Source: Chloroflexota bacterium
GTDB taxonomy: Bacteria > Chloroflexota > Anaerolineae > Anaerolineales > Villigracilaceae
DNA: 64,000 bases
Direction of reading: 5' to 3'
Assembly: GCA_016866215.1 (NCBI GenBank)
Contig: VGNE01000007.1
Location: forward strand, 1 to 64,000
Part shown: one piece after another, positions 26,618 through 33,395 of the stretch
How the letters are laid out: the number at the start of each line of letters is the position of its first letter
Position numbering within the stretch: position 1 is the stretch's first letter
Position numbers and translations under genes: made by a program
The notes under the pieces: generated by a model
The model's database searches: none
Seen by the model: the letters and a program-made list of their open reading frames with translations, nothing else
Told to the model about the DNA's origin: nothing

Positions 26618-27673
26618 ATGGCATCTAACAAAGTGTTAGTCATCGGCGGCGGACCCGCGGGATTGGAAGCGGCTCGGTCTGCGGCGGAACTCGGCGGGGA
26701 AGTCATTCTCATTGAAAAGCGCGAACGTCTCGGCGGCACGCCTGACCGTGAGAGTTACGCCAAACTCACCCATCACTGGCGCGACGCGTCGGAAGCGATG
26801 GCGGAACTCAGCAATGCCGTCACAAGCAACGCCAATGTGCAAGTGAAGTATCAAGCCGAAGTGAAGGGAATGTCTGGGAGCGCTGGCAACTTTGAAGTCC
26901 AGATTGAAGCGGGCGGCGCACCCGAATCCCTCAACGTGGGCGCGGTCATCATCGCCACGGGCTTCCAGCATTTTGACCCGGGTCGCGCCACGCAATACTA
27001 CAACTACTACTCGTTCCCCGATGTCATCACGTTGACCGATCTCGAAAAAATGTTGAAGGAACACAACGTCGTGCGCCCGTCGAATGGGCAGGCGCCAAAG
27101 AAGATCGCGTTCATCCAATGCGTGGGTTCGCGCGATCGTCAGATCGGAAACGAGTATTGCTCGAAGGTCTGCTGCGGCATTGCGAGCAAGCAGGCGATCG
27201 AGTTGCGCGAGCAGTTGCCCGACTCGAAGGTTTTTATTTTTTACATTGACATGCGCATGTACGGTTATTGGGAAAATGAAATTTATTGGCCAGCGCAAGA
27301 GAAGCACAAAGTAAATTACATCAAGGGCGTCATCAGCGAAGTGTTGAAGAAAGGCGATCAACTTTTGATTCGCGGCGAAGATACAACGATGAGCCGCCCG
27401 ATGGAAGTGACGATGGACATGGTTGTGCTGTCGGTGGGCATGGAGCCGAGCGCAGGCACACGCGCCGTGGCGCAACTGATGGGCGTGGCGCAAAATAAAT
27501 TCGGCTTCATCGAAGCGGGCGGCGCGGGCGGACTCGATACCGTCGCAACGTCTGTGCCTGGAATTTTTGTGGCGGGCGCGGCGGCGGGTCCTGCCGATTT
27601 GAACGATTCGATTTCGATGGCTGGTCTCGCGGCGGCGCGCGCGGTTGCCACTCTGCAAAGAGTCGCGGCGTAG
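26618..27673 (+). CDS. hdrA: sHdrA: FAD-binding subunit
   Basis: The start is ATG 26618, with GGAGG upstream, giving 351 residues; upstream codons belong to a repeat. The protein has the FAD-binding GGGPAGLEAA, a second dinucleotide-type region ending VIIATGFQHFDPG, and a cysteine-rich motif CVGSRDRQ with CSKVCCGIASKQ that binds the additional [4Fe-4S] cluster. The C-terminal GIFVAGAAAGPADL closes the FAD site. It is much shorter than methanogen HdrA, lacking extra ferredoxin domains, as in sHdrA proteins. HdrA is the electron-distributing flavoprotein of the complex and here likely passes electrons onward to ETF. Confidence 0.9.
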   Translation: MASNKVLVIGGGPAGLEAARSAAELGGEVILIEKRERLGGTPDRESYAKLTHHWRDASEAMAELSNAVTSNANVQVKYQAEVKGMSGSAGNFEVQIEAGGAPESLNVGAVIIATGFQHFDPGRATQYYNYYSFPDVITLTDLEKMLKEHNVVRPSNGQAPKKIAFIQCVGSRDRQIGNEYCSKVCCGIASKQAIELREQLPDSKVFIFYIDMRMYGYWENEIYWPAQEKHKVNYIKGVISEVLKKGDQLLIRGEDTTMSRPMEVTMDMVVLSVGMEPSAGTRAVAQLMGVAQNKFGFIEAGGAGGLDTVATSVPGIFVAGAAAGPADLNDSISMAGLAAARAVATLQRVAA

Positions 27674-27719
27674 TACCGCAACATTCATGTTGCGCCGCGC
27701 AAGATAAATCTTGCGGTAC
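27674..27719. repeat. CCGCAACATTCATG / AAGATAAATCTTGCGG repeat
   Basis: Member of the CGCGACATTTAT family, directly after the hdrA stop codon and before hyp; the ends GTACCGCAA and TTGCGGTAC are complementary. Confidence 0.75.
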
Positions 27720-27726
27720 TGAGATT

Positions 27727-28506
27727 ATGTTACCTCAACGACAAAGTCACATCATCAAACAGAAGACGGGGCCCGACGACCCTGAACTGCAAGCGAATTT
27801 GCAGGAAGCGTTGGGACAGGTCGCGCCTGAGGATGTGATCGCGATTGCGGATGAATTGGCGGAACGTCACGCCCGCCTCTTTTCTGGACTTCGAGCGGGC
27901 GCGGCCTCTCCAGCCTCTTCCTTCGCTGACATCGCTTCCGCGGTCGCGCACACCAAAGCGAACGCGCGAACGATTACCAATTACTTTTCGCAAGGTGACT
28001 TCGCCATCTTCACCCAATTACTGGACGGTGACGCGCCGACTCCTGTGCGAGTCGCAACCTTCGTCGAAAAGTTGAACGCGCTCGATACGAGACTCGCCCT
28101 CGAACTCGCGACTGGACTTTTACACAACACCTCCCCCTCCGACCACTGGCTGTGGACACGCTGGCTGTGGGATCCAACCGTCGGCACAGGGATTCTGCCG
28201 TTGCTGGCTGGAAGCGTCCACAACCTTGTGGCGGACAATCTTGCGGATGGATACGTCCGCGTGGGAGCGGTCACGGCGATGAGCGTCAAGTTCGGCGAAG
28301 GGACAGGGTTATTCACGCCCGATTTGATGAACGACCCGAAGCGAGTCCCGTTTGCGAATAGCGCTTTTCTGGCGTGCGCGTATTCTGTGTATTTGTATGG
28401 GACGACGAGTTGGCGGTTGAGCAGGGAGTTCAATGGGTTGTTGCCGACGCTGCCGAATATGGCGCGGAGGTTGTTGGGATTACGTAAACAAGTAGAAAAA
28501 TATTGA
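27727..28506 (+). CDS. sHdr-associated conserved protein (Hyp/H subunit)
   Basis: This 259-residue, mainly helical soluble protein has NLQEALGQVAPEDVIAIADE near the N-terminus and a C-terminal LPNMARRLLGLRKQ. No metal-binding cysteine motif is seen. Its place directly after hdrA matches the conserved hypothetical gene of sHdr clusters (order hdrC1-B1-A-hyp-B3 in the type II arrangement), and I assign it by position and length. No ribosome binding site precedes the ATG. Its biochemical role is unknown even in studied clusters. Confidence 0.65.
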   Translation: MLPQRQSHIIKQKTGPDDPELQANLQEALGQVAPEDVIAIADELAERHARLFSGLRAGAASPASSFADIASAVAHTKANARTITNYFSQGDFAIFTQLLDGDAPTPVRVATFVEKLNALDTRLALELATGLLHNTSPSDHWLWTRWLWDPTVGTGILPLLAGSVHNLVADNLADGYVRVGAVTAMSVKFGEGTGLFTPDLMNDPKRVPFANSAFLACAYSVYLYGTTSWRLSREFNGLLPTLPNMARRLLGLRKQVEKY

Positions 28507-28575
28507 TGTAAGAACAAGGCTTTGTCAGCCTAAAATATTCGCCAAGTTTGAGATGATTTCTAAAGGAGAACAACC

Positions 28576-29517
28576 ATGAGTGACCAAACGCTTAAACTGT
28601 TTGTATCTTTAAAGCAGATTCGCTATTCTGGAAACAACATCGGGGATGATTTGTCGTTTGCATTTGAGACAAACGGAGAAACTGTATTTTTGGATCAAAA
28701 AATTGCGTCGGGAAAAAGCCTGCAAATTGAAAGGGTTTTGTGGAGAAAAGCCACGACAGATGGGGAAGAGGTCACTGTTGATATTAAAACAATGGTAGTC
28801 GAACAAGATTCTATATTTTCAGATGTTGGGGAGGGTCAAAACGCCTTTTCTTACGAAGTATCGCCATTAAGCGCAAAGAGCTATGAGTTTCAAGTGAATG
28901 TCAACGCTAAAGGGGAGGGGAAAAAGACCGCCATATTTTCATTCTTGATTGAAATAAGCGTTAGGGAAGCGGACTATTCGCGCTTTGACAATGTGCTTGA
29001 ATACATGTACCAGGAAATGATTGCAAACGCGCAAAGTCAGGCGGTTAAGGACATCAAGGCAGAACTTGATAAAGGCAAAAATTTATCAGCCTTATTTAAG
29101 TGGCGAAGCCTTGTAAAAGAGAATGCAGTTTGGGATCACAAGCCGAAACTGGCGGAAAAATTCATAAAAGATTCAGATGACTATTACCTTCCGATACGCG
29201 GCGATGGGGAGCACGAATTCTTTTACGATATATGGTCGAACGTTCATTATGGATTTGTTGGTTCGTCCGCTGGCTTTGATTCTGACACATTACATAAGTA
29301 TGCTTCAGCAAGCTGGATTGGAGCTGGCAAAGAAGATAAGGGCGATTATTTGAGTGTACAGATCGGGATTGATTTATGGAACAATTATCAGTTGGGACTT
29401 GCGCCTGCGAATGTGAGCGATGAAATTCTTTCTCGACTTCAGGAATATTTGGAGATTCAGGAAGATTACCCTGGTGTGTTGGTGGTTATTGGTTGGCAGG
29501 ATGGAAACTTGAAATGA
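28576..29517 (+). CDS. predicted polymorphic toxin, type 44 domain
   Basis: This 313-residue protein has an N-terminal beta-rich domain (about 1-135) and a C-terminal region (about 205-300) with the pattern I associate with the polymorphic-toxin type 44 (Ntox44) domain. That pattern is GDGEHEFFYDIWSNVHYGF, GSSAGFDSDTLHKYA, and SVQIGIDLWNNY. That family is predicted to be an RNase in contact-dependent or secreted toxins. No signal peptide, RHS or secretion domain is visible. AAAGGAG precedes the ATG. The gene is clearly AT-richer than the sHdr genes around it. It overlaps the next gene by ATGA, suggesting a toxin-immunity pair inserted in the operon. Confidence 0.65.
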   Translation: MSDQTLKLFVSLKQIRYSGNNIGDDLSFAFETNGETVFLDQKIASGKSLQIERVLWRKATTDGEEVTVDIKTMVVEQDSIFSDVGEGQNAFSYEVSPLSAKSYEFQVNVNAKGEGKKTAIFSFLIEISVREADYSRFDNVLEYMYQEMIANAQSQAVKDIKAELDKGKNLSALFKWRSLVKENAVWDHKPKLAEKFIKDSDDYYLPIRGDGEHEFFYDIWSNVHYGFVGSSAGFDSDTLHKYASASWIGAGKEDKGDYLSVQIGIDLWNNYQLGLAPANVSDEILSRLQEYLEIQEDYPGVLVVIGWQDGNLK

Positions 29518-29897
29518 GAAAATTAAGCAGTATTCTGCCGTATTTTGTGTTTGTTACAGTAGTGACCGCATTCTATATGCACTTCACATTTAACTATATG
29601 AAATATTTTGATATAGGAGTGAATGATGGTACGCGGCTCATGGACGTTTTTCTTACCAGAACCCCAGTAGTACTATTTTTTCAGGTCGCAGCATTATTTT
29701 TCCTTGATAAGTTTATAAGCCGCCGTCTAAACCAATGGAGAATTCGGCTGAACATTATGGGGGCTTTTGCTGTGGTTTGTATTGTCTTTTGGGGTTTCTC
29801 TATTTATAGCCAAGGTATAACGCGGGAAGGCGGTTTTCTCCAATTTCTCGGTTATTACTTTCTAGGATTAGAGCCTGGTCGAATTCCTAGCGGTTGA
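29514..29897 (+). CDS. small membrane protein, candidate immunity protein
   Basis: This 127-residue protein starts at ATG 29514 (ATGA overlap with the toxin stop). It has three clear hydrophobic segments, around residues 6-24, 44-62 and 75-93, and a weaker one near the C-terminus (LQFLGYYFLG). No family is recognised. Being coupled to a predicted toxin it is a candidate immunity protein, although immunity to a cytoplasmic RNase by a membrane protein would be unusual. It shares the low GC of the toxin gene. Confidence 0.5.
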   Translation: MRKLSSILPYFVFVTVVTAFYMHFTFNYMKYFDIGVNDGTRLMDVFLTRTPVVLFFQVAALFFLDKFISRRLNQWRIRLNIMGAFAVVCIVFWGFSIYSQGITREGGFLQFLGYYFLGLEPGRIPSG

Positions 29898-29955
29898 CAA
29901 GACTGCTCTCTAAGTCTCTAATTACCGATCACCAATTACCAACAACAGGAGTCTT

Positions 29956-31239
29956 ATGGCGACCAAATATCAAAAAGCAGTTGCAATCGAAAAAGAACAC
30001 GTCATCGTTGACGGGGTGGACGTTTCAGGTCACTGGAACCGCATGTTCGAACAGCGGGTGATCTTCGAGTACACGCCCGAACTGATCGAGAAGATCGCGG
30101 ACATCCCCAACGCGGAATCATTTGCGAATTGTTATCAGTGCGCCAAGTGCGTCGCGGTCTGCCCTGTGGACGTGGTCGGGAATTACGGTCCGCGCAAGTT
30201 GTATCGCTACGCCCAAACGGGCATGGATTTGACCGAAGCCCCCGAACTGTGGCTTTGCACCACCTGCGCCAACTGTCTGCGCGTGTGCCCCAAAGAAGTG
30301 AACATGGTCAAGATCATGCCCGCCGCGCGCGAGCAGGCTATTTTGGATGGCAAGTTTGTCCCGCCTGAATTACAGCAGGCATTTGAAAACACAGCTAAAT
30401 CAGGAAACCCACTTGGACAACCTCAGCGCAAACGCGACGCTTGGATCCAGTCCGCGGGCGTGCCTGTGCCGATCATCAAGGATGTGGCGCGTCCTGTGGA
30501 TGTGCTTTGGTATGTGGGTTCGTATCCGTCCTACCATCCGCGCGGCATGGACGCGGCGTCCGCGGCGGCGCGAATCTTCACTGCGTTGGGAATTGATTTT
30601 GCGATTTTAGGAAAAGAAGAAAAAGACGACGCCGACTCTCAGCGTTTGGCTGGTGAGAAGGGTCTGTTCGAGATGATGACCGAGTACAACATCGAGACCT
30701 TCAACAAGTACGAATGGAAAGAACTGGTTGTCACGGGTCCGCACGAACTGAACGCCTTCAAGAATGTGTATCCAAAATACGGATTTGAGCGACCTGTGCT
30801 TCATTACACCACTTTCCTTGCGCGCTACCTTGATCAACTCAAGCCGCTGCTCAAACATCCTGTGAATAAAAAGATTACCTATCACGACCCGTGCTATCTC
30901 GGACGTCACAACGGCGAATACGAAGCGCCGCGCAAACTACTCGAAGCAATCCCTGGCGTGGAATTAGTCGAGATGGGACGCAACCGCGAGAACGGATATT
31001 GCTGCGGCGGTGGCGGCGGCGGCATGTGGATGGACTCGTTCACCGCCAAACACACCACCATGCGCCTCTCCGAAAAACGCGCGATGGAAGCCGCTTCCAC
31101 GGGCGCGGATGTGCTGGCAGTGGCTTGTCCGTTTGAGGTCTCGCGCTTCGAAGACGCGGTCAAGTCCACGGGGAATGAGCATGTGGGGGTGTTGGATATT
31201 TTGGAGTTGTTGGATAAGTCCATGAGGGGAGAACAGTGA
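29956..31239 (+). CDS. hdrB3: sHdrB3: fused HdrC-HdrB type subunit
   Basis: In this 427-residue protein a ferredoxin-like HdrC domain with CYQCAKCVAVCP and CTTCANCLRVCP (near residues 55-110) is followed by a CCG-type HdrB domain. The HdrB part has HDPCYLGRHNG, YCCGGGGGGMW and AVACPFEVSRF. The fusion matches the HdrB3 subunit of type II sHdr clusters, replacing separate C2 and B2 subunits. ACAGGAG precedes the ATG at 29956. It directly precedes etfBA, consistent with ETF as the electron acceptor of the complex. Confidence 0.87.
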   Translation: MATKYQKAVAIEKEHVIVDGVDVSGHWNRMFEQRVIFEYTPELIEKIADIPNAESFANCYQCAKCVAVCPVDVVGNYGPRKLYRYAQTGMDLTEAPELWLCTTCANCLRVCPKEVNMVKIMPAAREQAILDGKFVPPELQQAFENTAKSGNPLGQPQRKRDAWIQSAGVPVPIIKDVARPVDVLWYVGSYPSYHPRGMDAASAAARIFTALGIDFAILGKEEKDDADSQRLAGEKGLFEMMTEYNIETFNKYEWKELVVTGPHELNAFKNVYPKYGFERPVLHYTTFLARYLDQLKPLLKHPVNKKITYHDPCYLGRHNGEYEAPRKLLEAIPGVELVEMGRNRENGYCCGGGGGGMWMDSFTAKHTTMRLSEKRAMEAASTGADVLAVACPFEVSRFEDAVKSTGNEHVGVLDILELLDKSMRGEQ

Positions 31240-31353
31240 TCAGTTTTCAGTAATCAGTGATCAGTCGCCGTGTTGCGTGGAGCGTGTTCCGTTTTGACGC
31301 CACGAAACACGCAACACGTAATACGCAACAAATGATACAGGAGAGAGTAATTC

Positions 31354-32124
31354 ATGAATATCGTCGTCGCTATCAAACATATTCCCAGCATTGCCGATGA
31401 CCTGCCTGTCAAAGGCAATAACGTGGACTTCGACTCGGTGGATTTCGTGCTGAACGAATTCGACGAGCAGTCCATCGAGCAGGCGGCGCTGGTGAAGGAA
31501 GCCGTCGGTGGGACGGTGACGGTCGTTGGGGTGGACTTGATTGGGGAACTCGATAACGTGCTTCATCTCGCGCTGGCAAAGGGCGCGGACAAGGCGGTCA
31601 AGGTCACAGCGGATGAGCCAGGCGCGGATTCACATCAGCAAGCCCGATGGTTGTCCGAAGCGATTCGGGGGACGAGTCCCGACATCGTCTTCGCGGGGGT
31701 GCAGGCGTCGAACGATTTGGACGGTCAGATCGGGGCGATGATTGCCGCGTATCTCGACATGCCGTACATCGGCGGCGTCAGTTCGGTGGAAGTCAGCGGG
31801 AACACGGCGACGGTCAACAAGGAGTTTGCGGGCGGGGTCGGCGCGAAGTACGAAGCCGCGCTGCCGATGGTGGTCGGCGTGCAAGCCGCGTCCAAGCCGC
31901 CGCGTTATGCGCCGATCAGCAAGGTGCGACAGATCGCGCAGACCGCGACCATCGAGAAGGTCGCGCCGACGGGTGAAGCCAGCGCGGACGTTAGAGAACG
32001 TCCGCTACGCATATTGAAGATGGCTCCGCCTGTGGTGACGGGTCATGCCGAGATGTTCACGGGTTCGTCGAAGGAAGTTGCGGCGAAGATTGTGGAGTTG
32101 TTGAAGAACAAGGGTCTCGCGTAG
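31354..32124 (+). CDS. etfB: electron transfer flavoprotein beta subunit
   Basis: This 256-residue protein has VVAIKHIPS at the N-terminus, LNEFDEQSIEQA, ALAKGADKAVKV, and AGVQASNDLDGQIGAMIA, all family-typical. ETF takes electrons from dehydrogenases and delivers them to a membrane quinone oxidoreductase. It is paired with etfA downstream and linked to sHdr and an EMO-like gene. Oddity: residues 211-219 (ADVRERPLR) are encoded by a 27-nt palindromic repeat (31984-32010) inserted in frame in the linker before the C-terminal region. Confidence 0.92.
   Translation: MNIVVAIKHIPSIADDLPVKGNNVDFDSVDFVLNEFDEQSIEQAALVKEAVGGTVTVVGVDLIGELDNVLHLALAKGADKAVKVTADEPGADSHQQARWLSEAIRGTSPDIVFAGVQASNDLDGQIGAMIAAYLDMPYIGGVSSVEVSGNTATVNKEFAGGVGAKYEAALPMVVGVQAASKPPRYAPISKVRQIAQTATIEKVAPTGEASADVRERPLRILKMAPPVVTGHAEMFTGSSKEVAAKIVELLKNKGLA
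31984..32010. repeat. 27-nt palindromic element inside etfB
   Basis: The core GCGGACGTT/AACGTCCGC palindrome lies in coding sequence and supplies exactly nine codons. A near-identical copy is intergenic at 32146-32172, about 135 nt downstream, sharing GACGTTAGAGAACGTCC and CTACGC. Confidence 0.85.
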
Positions 32125-32126
32125 TT

Positions 32127-32172
32127 GGCGTTCTCTAACGCCAATGGGACGTTAGAGAACGTCCCCTACGCA
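32127..32172. repeat. tandem TTAGAGAACG palindromes between etfB and etfA
   Basis: GGCGTTCTCTAACGCC (32127-32142) is followed by GGGACGTTAGAGAACGTCCC (32146-32165) and CTACGC. They occupy most of the etfB-etfA gap, leaving GGAGATAAC as the etfA ribosome binding region. Confidence 0.8.
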
Positions 32173-32185
32173 AACAGGAGATAAC

Positions 32186-33124
32186 ATGAGCAATGACGTA
32201 TTCGTAATCACCGAGCACATGGACGGAAAATTTTCGGACGTGTCGTTTGAGATGGTTGGAAAAGCCAAGGAGTTGGCGAATGCCTGGGGCGGGCAATCCG
32301 CTGCGGTCGTGGTCGGAAGCGGGGTTTCATCGAATGTGTTTGCATCTGATTCCACGATCCATGTGGATGATGCGGCGCTGAGTCAGTTCAATCCCGAAGC
32401 ATACGGGAAAGTCATCGAAGCGTTGGTCAAGGAGAAGTCGCCGCGGCTGGTCATGTTCGGTTGGACGGCAACAGGCATGGATTTGGCGGCGTGGCTTTCG
32501 GCGAGACTTGGAGCGCCGTGCGCGGCATACGTGAAAAACATCGGCGCGGATTTGACGATGAGTTGCCAGGCGTACGGCGGCAAGATGAGCGCGGACGTTT
32601 CGCCCGAAGGTGATATGGCGATTGCCGCGTGCCTGGCGGGGTCGTTCCCTGTTGAGGCGGGACAAGGCTCGACTGCCGCTACGCAAATCGCTTTACCTGT
32701 TTCGCTGGATGGACTCAAAACAAAATTTGTCGAAGCCATCAAACCTGCGGGCGGCGACGTGGACATCACCGCGCAGACAAAACTCGTTTCGATTGGGCGC
32801 GGGATTGGAAGTAAAGAAAACGTCGAACTCGCGGAAGAGTTGGCGGGAAAACTTGGCGCGACGGTTTCGTCATCGCGCCCCGTTGTGGATGCGGGCTGGC
32901 TGCCGCGCACGAGACAGGTCGGCAAGTCGGGGTTGAAGGTCAAGCCGAAGTTGTATCTCATGCTCGGAATCTCTGGCGCGCCTGAACATCTCGAAGGCAT
33001 GAAGAGCGCCGAGTTGATCATCGCGGTCAACACCGATAAGAAAGCGCCGATCTTCAACGTGGCGCATTACGGCGCAACGAATGATTTGTTTGAGGTGGCT
33101 GAGGCGATGTTGGAACTTTTGTAA
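32186..33124 (+). CDS. etfA: electron transfer flavoprotein alpha subunit
   Basis: This 312-residue protein's C-terminal FAD domain has VVDAGWLPRTRQVGKSG, LMLGISGAPEHLEGM, and IIAVNTDKKAPIFNVAHYG, the standard EtfA signature. The N-terminal domain has FEMVGKAKELANAWGG. It forms the heterodimer with EtfB. The gene lies between etfB and the EMO-like gene, so electrons from sHdr can reach the membrane. CAGGAG precedes the ATG. Confidence 0.94.
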   Translation: MSNDVFVITEHMDGKFSDVSFEMVGKAKELANAWGGQSAAVVVGSGVSSNVFASDSTIHVDDAALSQFNPEAYGKVIEALVKEKSPRLVMFGWTATGMDLAAWLSARLGAPCAAYVKNIGADLTMSCQAYGGKMSADVSPEGDMAIAACLAGSFPVEAGQGSTAATQIALPVSLDGLKTKFVEAIKPAGGDVDITAQTKLVSIGRGIGSKENVELAEELAGKLGATVSSSRPVVDAGWLPRTRQVGKSGLKVKPKLYLMLGISGAPEHLEGMKSAELIIAVNTDKKAPIFNVAHYGATNDLFEVAEAMLELL

Positions 33125-33175
33125 TTGGTAATTGGTAAATGGTAATTACCATTTCAGTTGCTCACGCGTCGTGTC

Positions 33176-33299
33176 CGTCATTGCGAGCGGAGGTCGAGTA
33201 GGCGGTGTTCTTCCGCCGTATCGAGACCGAAGCGAAGCAATCTCCTCCACTGCGCGGGGATTGCTTCGTCGCTCACTCCGTTCGCTCCTCGCAATGACG
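33176..33299. repeat. nested repeats: GTCGAGTAG element inside GTCATTGCGAG element
   Basis: The outer element runs from CCGTCATTGCGAGCG to CTCGCAATGACG. Within its left half, 33192-33228 is a complete GGTCGAGTAG...CGTATCGAGACC element, after which the outer GAAGCGAAGCAATC resumes. The 33125-33170 and 33300-33385 flanks hold AATTGGTAATTACC-type and AACTACGTAACTACC-type low-complexity repeats. Confidence 0.85.
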
Positions 33300-33395
33300 G
33301 AACAGAAACAATTACCAATCACTAATTACCAATTACCAGATTCAAGAACTATCGAACTACGTAACTACCGAACTACGTAACTGGTGGAGGGCACG

